Source of the DNA: Longitalea luteola
GTDB taxonomy: Bacteria; Bacteroidota; Bacteroidia; Chitinophagales; Chitinophagaceae
DNA length: 64,000 nt
Direction: 5' to 3'
Assembly: GCF_017356035.1 (NCBI RefSeq)
Contig: NZ_JAFIQX010000010.1
Location: forward strand, 1 to 64,000
The position numbers and the translations under genes were made by a program. A model generated the notes under the pieces. The model searched no databases and was not told the origin of the DNA. It was given only the letters and a program-made list of their open reading frames with translations. This document shows positions 26,752 to 34,764 of the stretch, piece after piece; within the stretch, counting starts at the first letter, position 1, and the number at the start of each line of letters is the position of its first letter.

Positions 26752-28227
26752 TTATAATTTCATTCCGCCATTCTCCGTACATGCCCATTTTTCATCGATA
26801 TTGTAAGGTGCAACCACCGCCCGTTCCCTGATCTCTTCAAAGCTAATTGTATTGATGATCGCACCATTCTCAAATACGGTGATCATCTGATCTTCATAGC
26901 CGGGTGATGTTTCCTTTCTTACTGTCTGGTAACCGGCATCGGTGCGGATCAATTTTAACTGTCCGGCCTTTGATGTCTTGAACGATTGTACCAGTTTACC
27001 ATGTGAATCCACCTCAACCGGGTGCTTCTGCACATCCACCGGTTTACCATTCACTTCGGCATACGAACATTTAAATGCAAACTTTTGCGTATCCCTGTCT
27101 ACTTTCTGCAATAAAGCACCGCCCATACCTAACAACAGGTTCTCTGCACTGATGCCATTTACTTTCAATGCGCCATAGATGCTACGAATGGCCTGTACAT
27201 TAACACCATCACCCTGTAACACCCGTACCTGTGGCGGCAATACCTTATAGCCTTTTTCATTGATGGTATAACCGAATTTGTTCAGTAAAATATCAAACAC
27301 CCTCAACAGCGTAAATACGGGATCACCACTGTCAGGACGGATCACCAGCACCCCATCCCTGCTCAACACGATATCTTTTAATTCAGTTCCCCAGTAGTCA
27401 CTGCATGCCCGGAAGATGTCGAACGAGTCAGATACACAGGCTACGATACCGGTGGGAAAGGTTTTCAATATATGTTTGAATATCTCTCTTTCCCCTTCTT
27501 CGCCTAACAGGGTGCAAACCGAGTGCTCGGTAGCCGGCACTGACAAACCATACACTTTCTGTGCATCATAATAGCGCTGTGCTACTACACTACCCATGAG
27601 CGTGTCGCTGCCCATAAAATTGATCAGGTGAGCCGCACCGCCCAACCCGGCGCTTTCTACGGAACTGGCGCCGCGGAAACCGAAATCATTCAAGACAAAA
27701 TCGATAGCGGCTTTAGAAGCTTCTGAAGCGGTTTCTTCAAAATACTCCTCCACGATCTTTCTCACTTCACGGGAAACAGTAGCTACTGTACAGGGATACC
27801 AAACCTGCATCAACAGCGTTTCCAGGAAATTTGATAACCAGAAACATTCAGGGTCTGTATTTTCAATGGTCATCAGCACATTATTCACGGGCACTACCGT
27901 TCCTTCAGGCACCGCTTTAATGCGAACAGGCAATCGGCCATTGTATTTTTCCAGAATATAGTCAAACTTGCTCCGGTCAAATACATCTGTTCTGCCAAAT
28001 ACCTGCTTTAAGAACTCTTCAGCAGCATCGATCTTTTCTTTGGTGATCACCTTGCCTTCGAGATAGTATTTCAGAAAATATTGCAGTCCGAAGAAAATGG
28101 TCTCATTGAATTGTCCACCCCGGCTTTCGAGATAAGAATAGATCTTTGTTGTTCCGGGATAGTATAATTTATGGTGAGAATATTTATAAGCATCGGCTAA
28201 TAATACAAAGTTCTCCTGCGTTTTCAT
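26752..28227 (-). CDS. nadV: Nicotinamide phosphoribosyltransferase
   Basis: A 491-residue NAMPT that makes nicotinamide mononucleotide (NMN) from nicotinamide and PRPP, the first step of one-step NAD salvage. The opening FVLLADAYKYSHHKLYYPGT matches human NAMPT/NadV. Also present are NDFGFRGASS, the catalytic His in VPATEHSVCT, the phosphate-binding VIRPDSGDPV, and GMGGALLQKVDRDT. Length is normal. It lies 48 bases downstream of the NadM-Nudix gene, so the two form an operon that converts nicotinamide through NMN to NAD, probably controlled by NrtR through the palindromes upstream of nadM. Confidence 0.95.
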   Translation of the reverse strand: MKTQENFVLLADAYKYSHHKLYYPGTTKIYSYLESRGGQFNETIFFGLQYFLKYYLEGKVITKEKIDAAEEFLKQVFGRTDVFDRSKFDYILEKYNGRLPVRIKAVPEGTVVPVNNVLMTIENTDPECFWLSNFLETLLMQVWYPCTVATVSREVRKIVEEYFEETASEASKAAIDFVLNDFGFRGASSVESAGLGGAAHLINFMGSDTLMGSVVAQRYYDAQKVYGLSVPATEHSVCTLLGEEGEREIFKHILKTFPTGIVACVSDSFDIFRACSDYWGTELKDIVLSRDGVLVIRPDSGDPVFTLLRVFDILLNKFGYTINEKGYKVLPPQVRVLQGDGVNVQAIRSIYGALKVNGISAENLLLGMGGALLQKVDRDTQKFAFKCSYAEVNGKPVDVQKHPVEVDSHGKLVQSFKTSKAGQLKLIRTDAGYQTVRKETSPGYEDQMITVFENGAIINTISFEEIRERAVVAPYNIDEKWACTENGGMKL

Positions 28228-28275
28228 ATGATGTAAGTTTAAATTGTTAATTAAGGGTCTTAAGGTCTTATGAAA

Positions 28276-29172
28276 TTATATGTTCATGTTCTTCAATAAC
28301 AGGTTTACAAGTACGTGGTGCTCTTTGGCAATTGCTCCCTGTTGCATCATTGATTGCAGTTCCTTAACAGGGAACCAGCTCAGTTCTTTCAGATCGTCAT
28401 TGGCCTGGGCCTGTCCAAACAGCCATTGGGTCTTAAAAAACAACGTAACGATCTTATCTTCTTCGGAGCGGTAACGCCAGTCATCTATTTTGGCCGAACC
28501 CACATATTGCATGGCGCTTACTTCCATATCTCCACATTCTTCCTGCAATTCGCGGCGGGCGGCCGCTTCATAATTCTCATCCGCGGGATCGGCAAAACCG
28601 CCGGGGAAACGCCATTGGTGGGCATTGTGCTTTTTACCTAACAAAACCTGCGTATCATTCTCTTTCAATACCGCGATATCGACCGTAGGATATACTTTTG
28701 AATAGGTATTCTGATAAGCATAATTAACACCCATCCGGAAATCCGTTGTATCCAGCACTTTGTCGCTATTTTCGTTCCGAATGGCCGTAGCGGAATGTTC
28801 GCCTAACTCAGGCAAAGCCACTACCTGTAAATGGCCGCTGTAATAAGGAATAAAACAATCGCGGCTGCCGTATAATATAAACGATTCCTGCGGAAAGGTA
28901 TTTTGTAAGAGGGCATCTAACTGTTTGCTCCAGGTCTCATCTGAAGGATGATCGCTCAATGGCAATACCATCAGCTCGGGTGCATATTGTTTCAATAATC
29001 GCTCCCGGGTGTAAAAATCGAAGGGGTTGCGCCGGCTGCCTTTTACCGGCGATACACCCAGCACCACCACTACTTTATTGTGTTTGGAACGGATTTCATC
29101 CAATAAATACTTATGTCCGTCGTGCAGGTACGGGGTTTGAAATCTTGCTATAATAACACCAGTTGCTTTCAT
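28276..29172 (-). CDS. nadM: Bifunctional NMN adenylyltransferase/Nudix hydrolase
   Basis: A 298-residue two-domain enzyme. Residues 1-170 are an archaeal-type NMN adenylyltransferase with the nucleotidyl-transfer motif HDGH (17-20), KGSRRNPFDFYTRERL and a C-terminal signature near AYQNTYSKVYPT. Residues about 185-298 are a Nudix domain with GGFADPADENYEAAARREL and QEECGD, a slightly long but otherwise good Nudix box; in related proteins this domain cleaves ADP-ribose. It would convert NMN made by the downstream NAMPT into NAD. The promoter and two palindromic operator candidates lie immediately upstream, one overlapping the start codon. Confidence 0.93.
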   Translation of the reverse strand: MKATGVIIARFQTPYLHDGHKYLLDEIRSKHNKVVVVLGVSPVKGSRRNPFDFYTRERLLKQYAPELMVLPLSDHPSDETWSKQLDALLQNTFPQESFILYGSRDCFIPYYSGHLQVVALPELGEHSATAIRNENSDKVLDTTDFRMGVNYAYQNTYSKVYPTVDIAVLKENDTQVLLGKKHNAHQWRFPGGFADPADENYEAAARRELQEECGDMEVSAMQYVGSAKIDDWRYRSEEDKIVTLFFKTQWLFGQAQANDDLKELSWFPVKELQSMMQQGAIAKEHHVLVNLLLKNMNI

Positions 29173-29195
29173 TTTGCGTTATTTATACGCAAATT
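29171..29195. promoter_or_regulatory. Palindromic operator candidate 1 (NrtR?)
   Basis: Arms ATTTTGCGT and ACGCAAATT around a 7-base spacer, 8 of 9 positions symmetric. It covers the nadM start codon and its -7 box. Assignment to NrtR is inferred from context. Confidence 0.65.
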
Positions 29196-29221
29196 TATAA
29201 CGCGACGTTGGAATATCCAAA
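29190..29221 (-). promoter_or_regulatory. nadM promoter, Bacteroidota type
   Basis: On the minus strand a TTTG (-33 box, 29218-29221), a 20-base spacer and TAAATTTG (-7 box, 29190-29197) match the Bacteroidota consensus exactly. Transcription would start only a few bases before the nadM ATG, giving a very short or leaderless message. Confidence 0.65.
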
Positions 29222-29245
29222 TTTTGCGTAAAACAAACGCAAAAT
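29221..29245. promoter_or_regulatory. Palindromic operator candidate 2 (NrtR?)
   Basis: Perfect 9-base arms ATTTTGCGT/ACGCAAAAT around AAAACAA. It abuts the -33 box, and its centre is 50 bases from that of site 1, so the two sites bracket the promoter. Confidence 0.7.
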
Positions 29246-29361
29246 AAATTTATGGCTGTTCCTTAATTGGTTGGTCCTAAGGAAAGCAGGAAGCGAAAGC
29301 TATAAGGCAGGAAATGCCGGCGACACCATTGACACAGTCTATTGAATAGACCCTCTAAAAA

Positions 29362-29625
29362 TTGTAAACGCACCATTAATAGTTATAAACAATACGGTAA
29401 CAATTATTAACGACCCATTTTCGGCTGTAAACCATACGTCACAAACTGTTACAGTTCCTTTGCCTGCTATAAACCATATGCTACAAACTCCTGGAACGCC
29501 ATTTATAGCTATAAACCATACGCTACCAAGTTTGGGGCACCATTTGTAGCTATGAACGATGCGCTAAAAACTATTACGACCCGTTTCTGGCTACAAATAA
29601 TACGTTCCAAACTCTTACAAAAACC
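29362..29625. repeat. Degenerate tandem array, 42-bp period, about 6 copies
   Basis: The core TATAAACCATACG recurs at 29384, 29426, 29468, 29510, 29551 and 29592, that is at steps of 42, 42, 42, 41 and 41 bases. Surrounding bases (CTACAAACT, CCATTTATAGC) are also partly conserved. It lies between nadM and the LytTR gene. On the minus strand much of it is open in one frame but without a start codon. Confidence 0.75.
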
Positions 29626-29680
29626 ACTGATTTGAGAAAGGTATTTCTAAGCAGATCAAAGCCAGGCAACAAGGCCAATC

Positions 29681-30064
29681 CTAGGCTTTTTTTCTGCGAC
29701 CTTTACTCAATTTGGTTCCTATTGCATCAATAGCTGCCGAGTCAAGGATAATGATCTGCTTTGTGAGGGCAACATAATACATTCTTGAAACAGGGACTTC
29801 TACTCGCAAATTGGTAAATCTAACAGAATCCCTTGCTACCACATCTATATGTTCAGCCGCCACTGCGAATGACCGGTGCACACGCAAAAATTTATTCTCT
29901 GGTAGCAGTTTCATCGCTGCGTCAAGTGATACCCGGGCCATGTACATGTTATTGAAGGTGTATAATCTGGTATAATTTTTTGCGGCCTCCAGGTAAATGA
30001 TCTCATCAAGATCCAGTTTTTTCAAAAGACCATCCTGTCTGAAAAAAAAAGTTTTTTTGTCCAT
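29681..30064 (-). CDS. Stand-alone LytTR DNA-binding regulator
   Basis: A 127-residue protein made almost entirely of a LytTR domain: FFFRQDGLLKKLDLDEIIYLEAAKNYTRLYT, the central FLRVHRSFAVAAEHID and a C-terminal beta region with VPVSRMYY. There is no receiver domain, so it is not a classical response regulator; activity may depend on a partner or on its own abundance. LytTR proteins bind direct repeats about two helical turns apart. It is flanked by two tandem arrays whose periods (about 42 and 22 bases) fit such spacing. The C terminus is basic (KLSKGRRKKA). Confidence 0.88.
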   Translation of the reverse strand: MDKKTFFFRQDGLLKKLDLDEIIYLEAAKNYTRLYTFNNMYMARVSLDAAMKLLPENKFLRVHRSFAVAAEHIDVVARDSVRFTNLRVEVPVSRMYYVALTKQIIILDSAAIDAIGTKLSKGRRKKA

Positions 30065-30244
30065 AATACACAGTTAAGGATTACATGGTTACTCAGTAAT
30101 TGATTAACGAATATACTATTTTGGGCAGGTGATCTATGGCTTTAGATCATGACAGTATACCACATGGCCATAGCGCTACTGTTTCATACATGATTGAACT
30201 ATGGTTAGCGAATTATCATACATTCTTACGACATAAACAAGTCA

Positions 30245-30390
30245 TTCGTCCCGGCTTTTGTTATGGTTCGTCCCCGCTTTAACTGGTGCCCGTCCCTGAT
30301 ACTGAGTTGTTCCCCAATAGCGAATGCTATTCGTCCCGGGTTTTTCCGAAGCCCGTCCCAACTTTAGGTAAAGCCCTTCCCTTTTTTCAG
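30245..30390. repeat. Tandem array, 21-22-bp period, 7 copies
   Basis: Seven units, each starting with a TTCGTCCC or CCCGTCCC core at about 30245, 30267, 30289, 30309, 30330, 30352 and 30374, followed by a variable 14-base tail. It lies 180 bases upstream of the LytTR start codon. Confidence 0.75.
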
Positions 30391-30803
30391 GAGACAGCCG
30401 GTATTACATCTAGTTTTGAGTCGTTAATCGTTGCTGATGAAGCATTCGCTTAATGCCAAACGAGAGAAGCGACTTGAATGGCATTCTTCAATCAGCGATC
30501 ATTGACACTGTTTTTTTTCAAAAGGAATTCCACAGTAAAAGCGGCTTACAAACAGGAAATTTTAATCAGTTGTTTGGTGCCGATCAATTTCATCCCGTCC
30601 GGCCTTACATTCACCATACTCATTGACTCAGTGTCACCTGGCTTACGCTTATGCGAAGCTTTATTAAAGGAGCACGGTGCCGGAAGGCCATCGGGATTGG
30701 GCGAAGCTTTGATAGTAGCGTTATCTGCCTTGTTTTGCCTTAAAAAAAACGCATCGCAGGCAGGCTGGACAAACCGATTTATTCACCACAAAAACTCAAC
30801 GAC
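30391..30803 (+). other. Doubtful frame before the FN3-like gene
   Basis: An open frame of 109 codons (30478-30807) ends with a stop that overlaps the ATG at 30804. It has no recognisable domain and odd composition, so I do not call it a gene, although the ATGA overlap would suit translational coupling. Nothing else was found here. Confidence 0.3.
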
Positions 30804-31415
30804 ATGAAGACGATAAGGGCAAAGTTCCCAAGACGCGAAAGCGAATTCACAACAATAAGCGAACGCATCGAGGAAAAAATGGATAACAACCCTGGTTTCC
30901 CCGATCCACCGCCAGCATTGGCAGAGCTAAAAAAGACACGGCCTGCATTTCAGACCGCACGTAAAGAAGCCAAGAGCGGTGACAGGGAAAAGGTGGCTAT
31001 TAAAAACAAGTTGAAGGCTATTATGCTGAACTCGCTGATCGAACTGGCCGATTATGTAACAGTAACCAGCAAGGGCGACAGAACGCTGATCCTTAGCAGC
31101 GGTTTTGATGCTACCAGCGAGAGCAGCAATGGTTACGACCTGCCACCATCTATTGAAATACTCGATGTTGTATTGGGCGGACCAGGAACGGCTACCACAC
31201 GTATTAAAAATGTAACCGGCGCGAAAGGCTACATACATCAATACACGAAAGAGCCGCCTGGTATAAACACCGAATGGATAGGAATGGGCAGTTCCGAGGG
31301 CATTTATACTTTCGAGGGACTGTCCTCCGAAAAGCGATACTGGTTTCGTGTTGTAGCCATCGGCTATAACAGGCAAACCGGGTTCTCGCCGGTTGTTTCC
31401 GTAGTGATTCAATAG
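30804..31415 (+). CDS. Hypothetical protein with C-terminal fibronectin III-like domain
   Basis: A 203-residue protein without signal peptide or membrane segment. Residues 1-110 are charged and helical (ALAELKKTRPAFQTARKEAK). Residues about 120-203 look like a fibronectin type III domain (PSIEILDVVLGG, EGIYTFEGLSSEKRYWFRVVAIG). I do not know a function; similar short FN3-tailed cytoplasmic proteins occur in Chitinophaga-like genomes. It is followed by a terminator and stands alone. Confidence 0.7.
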   Translation: MKTIRAKFPRRESEFTTISERIEEKMDNNPGFPDPPPALAELKKTRPAFQTARKEAKSGDREKVAIKNKLKAIMLNSLIELADYVTVTSKGDRTLILSSGFDATSESSNGYDLPPSIEILDVVLGGPGTATTRIKNVTGAKGYIHQYTKEPPGINTEWIGMGSSEGIYTFEGLSSEKRYWFRVVAIGYNRQTGFSPVVSVVIQ

Positions 31416-31446
31416 AACATATCAAATTGTCCTTACACAGGATTAC

Positions 31447-31474
31447 AACGGGGCTGCGCAGGCGGCCCCGTTTT
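31447..31474 (+). terminator. Rho-independent terminator
   Basis: Perfect 8-bp stem AACGGGGC/GCCCCGTT around a 10-base loop, followed by TTGG; 32 bases past the stop of the FN3-like gene. Confidence 0.75.
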
Positions 31475-31598
31475 GGTGTGCAGCTATGAGATCGGGAAAC
31501 AAAAATTCATTTTTTTTATTCTAGAAGGATGGGAAAAAATACTTTCAGATTCAATTCGCTTCATTATAATTTGATATTCATTTTGTTATAGTGTTTCT

Positions 31599-31606
31599 TA
31601 CATTTG
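31599..31606 (+). promoter_or_regulatory. -7 box candidate of the toxin-antitoxin pair
   Basis: TACATTTG matches the Bacteroidota -7 consensus TAnnTTTG, 73 bases before the antitoxin start. No TTTG is at the usual 19-21-base distance upstream, so the call is weak. Confidence 0.4.
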
Positions 31607-31679
31607 TATCAAGTTAAGAGGCAATTTCTCTGGATACTGCTATAAAAAGATTTTGAGTAACTTGTAACAAAGAAAAACC

Positions 31680-31913
31680 ATGGATAGGTCATTACTTGAT
31701 AGAATTACGATACAGCCTGGACTAATGGGCGGCAAACCTACCATTCGCGGAATGCGTTTTCCGGTAAGCGATATACTCGAGTTATTGTCAAGCGGTCTTT
31801 CTGAAGCCGACATAATTGAAGAACATCCTGTTCTTGAAAAGGCAGATATTGCAGCAGCTCTCCTATATGCTTCGATGAAAATTAAAAATACAGTAGTTAT
31901 TCATGCAGCCTGA
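31680..31913 (+). CDS. DUF433 antitoxin
   Basis: A 77-residue protein of the DUF433 family, a short helical DNA-binding-like domain found as antitoxin next to PIN-like toxins. Diagnostic pieces are ITIQPGLMGGKPTIRGMRFPVSDIL and the central GLSEADIIEEHPVLEKADIAAALLYA. It overlaps the downstream DUF5615 toxin gene by 11 bases, the standard arrangement, so the two proteins should be made together and the antitoxin should block the nuclease and repress the promoter. Confidence 0.9.
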   Translation: MDRSLLDRITIQPGLMGGKPTIRGMRFPVSDILELLSSGLSEADIIEEHPVLEKADIAAALLYASMKIKNTVVIHAA

Positions 31914-32253
31914 TTGGGAAATTTGGATAGATACAAATCTATCGCCAATCATAGCCAAATGGATGGCTGAAGCGACTGGTTTGGTCGTTAAGTCTTCTTA
32001 CAGCCTTTCATTTCATTTTTTGACCGATAAAGAAATTTACGAAAAGGCAAAAAATCGCGGACGGGTAATCTTAGTATCAAAAGATGCCGATTTCCCGGAA
32101 CTAATTAATCGATTAGGAGCTCCTCCTAAATTGATCAATATTAGAATTGGTAATATGGGAAGCAGACAGCTTTGGGAGCGAATTCAAGCTGGGATAACCG
32201 AGGCAGTAAAAATTCTAATGACTTCTGATGTAGCCATCGTTGAAATTGACTGA
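31903..32253 (+). CDS. DUF5615 PIN-like toxin
   Basis: A 116-residue protein of the DUF5615 family, predicted PIN-like ribonuclease toxins (Mut7-C related). The acidic residues expected in a PIN active site are visible in WIDTNLSP near the N terminus and in ILVSKDADFPELINR in the middle, followed by LINIRIGNMGSRQLWERI. RNA cleavage is inferred from the family and not shown here. It starts inside the DUF433 antitoxin gene. Confidence 0.88.
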   Translation: MQPDWEIWIDTNLSPIIAKWMAEATGLVVKSSYSLSFHFLTDKEIYEKAKNRGRVILVSKDADFPELINRLGAPPKLINIRIGNMGSRQLWERIQAGITEAVKILMTSDVAIVEID

Positions 32254-32307
32254 TACTTCCAATGTTCTCATCGAAGGCCGGGTGTTCAAATTTGTATTCC
32301 GCGCTCC

Positions 32308-33009
32308 CTAAATCTCGAAATTGATCCCTTCCTTCACCAATTCCTGGTAGCGCTTTTTATTGAACTGGTACATTTTACCGGGGCGGCCCTTGCCTTCGCT
32401 TTTTGCCAGTTCATCCGTTTCGTCAAGAATACCCAGGGCCATTACCTTTTTATAGAAATTACGGCGGTCTATCTCCCGGTCAAGCAGCGTAACATAGAGT
32501 TTTTCCAGGTCGGCAAATGGAAACTTACGATCGAGCAATTCAAAGCCGATCGGTTGATACCGGATCTTGGTGCGCACCCTTTCAATAGCCAGGGTCAGGA
32601 TCTTCTTATGATCAAACGCCAGCGGTGGCAGGGATTTGATATTGAACCATTGTGCATTTTCGGCATCTGTACTGGCCTTTAATTGTTGGAACTGGCTGCT
32701 TTTTACTAATGCAAAATAGGCAATGGAAATTACCCGCTTGCGGGGATCGCGATCCGGATCGCCAAATGTATACAACTGTTCGAGATAATTTACTTCGATC
32801 CCGGTTTCTTCCCGTAACTCGCGGCGAACCGCTTCTTCCAGCGATTCTTCGGGCAGCACAAAACCACCGGGTATCGCCCATGCATTTTTAAAGGGCGGAT
32901 ACTTACGCTGAATAAGCAAAATAGATACGCCTTCGTTCTTGGAATATCCAAATACAATGGCATCTACTGCAACTTTGATGTCTGAACCAGCTACTGACAT
33001 GGGATGCAA
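32308..33009 (-). CDS. nrtR: NrtR-type Nudix-related transcriptional regulator
   Basis: A 233-residue regulator of the NrtR family, which represses NAD synthesis genes and is released by ADP-ribose or related metabolites. Residues about 10-150 form a Nudix domain with an intact Nudix box (GGFVLPEESLEEAVRREL then REETG), so hydrolase activity may survive. Residues about 155-233 are the winged-helix domain (FADLEKLYVTLLDREIDRRNFYKKV, GRPGKMYQF). An ATG three codons downstream (33000) is an equally good start. It is divergent from the NMNAT-like/methyltransferase gene and sits 3 kb from nadM-nadV, its likely targets. Confidence 0.88.
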   Translation of the reverse strand: MHPMSVAGSDIKVAVDAIVFGYSKNEGVSILLIQRKYPPFKNAWAIPGGFVLPEESLEEAVRRELREETGIEVNYLEQLYTFGDPDRDPRKRVISIAYFALVKSSQFQQLKASTDAENAQWFNIKSLPPLAFDHKKILTLAIERVRTKIRYQPIGFELLDRKFPFADLEKLYVTLLDREIDRRNFYKKVMALGILDETDELAKSEGKGRPGKMYQFNKKRYQELVKEGINFEI

Positions 33010-33057
33010 TATAAAACATTCAGTTGTAGTACCAACCTGTGCATAATTTGATAATTT

Positions 33058-33080
33058 GCTAATGTGATAATGTGATAATT
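33058..33080. repeat. Octamer array AATGTGAT x2
   Basis: Second occurrence of the element at 4353, with the same GCT...AATT borders but two copies instead of three. It lies in the nrtR/methyltransferase divergent promoter region. Confidence 0.8.
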
Positions 33081-33096
33081 GAAATACAACAGCATA

Positions 33097-33120
33097 TTAA
33101 CCCGTATCTTTAACGCAAAT
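33097..33120. promoter_or_regulatory. Palindromic operator candidate 3, weaker
   Basis: The right arm ACGCAAAT is identical to that of nadM site 1. The left arm TTAACCCGT is degraded but the 7-base spacer is kept. It ends 7 bases before the ATG of the methyltransferase gene, the same placement as site 1 at nadM. Confidence 0.45.
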
Positions 33121-33127
33121 CTGATCC

Positions 33128-34720
33128 ATGTATCTGTTGATTCCCGGCCGTCATCAATTGCTCACACAGTTTCAGTTTCGCTATATTCAACGGCTTATAC
33201 AAAATGGTTTGAACCAGGAGAAAGACGTATTTGGTAACTCCATTGGCATTACGCAACCGATTAAAGCCGTACTATTTGCCGTTACTTCGGCCAACCACTC
33301 GAATACACGCCGCAATCCATTACCCTTCTACCTGCGGGCAATAGCCATTGAAGATTTTGGCAATACACTCGGCGTTCCCACTTATATCTATGGCATTGAC
33401 GATGTAGGTCAGGTTCCCAATTTTGCGGGGTATACACTTAAACGCATTCAGCATGACAGCGAAGGCCTGTTCCATTGTACCCCGGCCAATACAGTTGTCA
33501 TTTGTTCTACACCGGTATTGAACATGTACCACCAGCTTGGTTTCACTATTCTGCCCGCCGAGCTGCAGGATCTCACTACCTGGCAGCACCATACTCCCAT
33601 GCCATGGGATCTTGTTGAGCACATAGCCAAAAGCACCGAATGGGAAAACGATCCGTTTGTGCAGACACATATGCATACATCGGCGTATAACGTATGGCGC
33701 AAATACCGGCGGGGAGAAAAAGTGCAAATGCTTTTCAGAGATGTGATGATCAGCAGTGACGGCGATCTTACGGAAACGCGCGACTACAATGTATATGTTC
33801 GCCAGATGGATGACATTGCTGAAATGAAATACCATGATACGGCCAGCTTTATCCAGCCCGGCCGCATCGGCGATATCGGTTGTGCCGTAGGGTCGTGGAT
33901 CAAACTGGCCTGCAAAGATGAACGCCTGCGCGAATCAGACTTTTATGGTATCGAAGTTTCCCGTTATTTATATGTACTGTGCCAGCAACGGAAAGAAAAC
34001 GGTGAGTTCATTAACCCGTTCGTTTTCTTCTCCCAGAAAAATGCAGTGACCGGACTGGTATTTGAACCAAACTCCATGAATACGATCCATACTTCTTCAC
34101 TTACCCATGAAATTGAGTCGTATGGAAGCCGCAATGATCTGCTGCAATTCATTCAAAACCGGTATGAGGAACTGGCGCCCGGTGGCGTTTGGATCAACCG
34201 CGATGTGGTTGGTCCCGAAAACAAAGACCAGATCATTCACCTCTGGCTCAATGATGCTGATGGCAGCAATGAAGACCCTTTTGCAACCTGTACCGACAAA
34301 CAGGCATTTTCTCAATACCTTTCCGGTTTATCAACCCATGCCCGGTTCCTTCGTTTTGCCCGTGATTTCAGGCAGAAAGAAGGTTATGTATTGAAGTATT
34401 CAACTACTACAATCCACAATAAGAAATACATTATAACCAGTTTGCGGGATGCCATGGAGTTCCTTAGCCGGAAAGATTATACCGACAACTGGCAAAGTGA
34501 AATGCATGAAACGTTTTGTTTCTGGGATCTTTCAGAATGGAAGATCAATCTGCAAAAAGCAGGCTTTACCATCCACACCGACTCAAAGGCATTTACCAAT
34601 GAATGGATCGTGGCGAATCGCTGGAAAGGAAAATGCGAATTGTTTACCCTCAATAACGGGCAATTGGAACCATTGAATTACCCAGTTACCACTATGTTTT
34701 TGATTGGAGTGAAAGCATAA
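33128..34720 (+). CDS. NMN adenylyltransferase-like/methyltransferase fusion protein
   Basis: A 530-residue two-domain protein. The N-terminal part (about 1-150) resembles nucleotidyltransferases of the NadM type: GRHQLLTQFQFRY takes the place of the nucleotide-binding start, and NTRRNPLPFYLRA aligns with GSRRNPFDFYTRE of the NadM in this window. The HxGH catalytic motif is not apparent, so this part may only bind nucleotide. Residues about 240-530 form an S-adenosylmethionine methyltransferase (IGDIGCAVGSWIKLA is the cofactor-binding loop, followed by GVWINRDVVGPEN). It is divergent from nrtR, so a role in NAD or pyridine-nucleotide metabolism is inferred. Its reaction is unknown. Confidence 0.75.
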   Translation: MYLLIPGRHQLLTQFQFRYIQRLIQNGLNQEKDVFGNSIGITQPIKAVLFAVTSANHSNTRRNPLPFYLRAIAIEDFGNTLGVPTYIYGIDDVGQVPNFAGYTLKRIQHDSEGLFHCTPANTVVICSTPVLNMYHQLGFTILPAELQDLTTWQHHTPMPWDLVEHIAKSTEWENDPFVQTHMHTSAYNVWRKYRRGEKVQMLFRDVMISSDGDLTETRDYNVYVRQMDDIAEMKYHDTASFIQPGRIGDIGCAVGSWIKLACKDERLRESDFYGIEVSRYLYVLCQQRKENGEFINPFVFFSQKNAVTGLVFEPNSMNTIHTSSLTHEIESYGSRNDLLQFIQNRYEELAPGGVWINRDVVGPENKDQIIHLWLNDADGSNEDPFATCTDKQAFSQYLSGLSTHARFLRFARDFRQKEGYVLKYSTTTIHNKKYIITSLRDAMEFLSRKDYTDNWQSEMHETFCFWDLSEWKINLQKAGFTIHTDSKAFTNEWIVANRWKGKCELFTLNNGQLEPLNYPVTTMFLIGVKA

Positions 34721-34764
34721 CACCTGTAACTTGCACATGCATTGGCTTAACCCCTGTCTGCATA

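Noticed and set aside
30478-30807. 109-codon frame ending in an ATGA overlap with the FN3-like gene
   Set aside because: The overlap is suggestive but the protein looks like translated non-coding DNA and has no family features.
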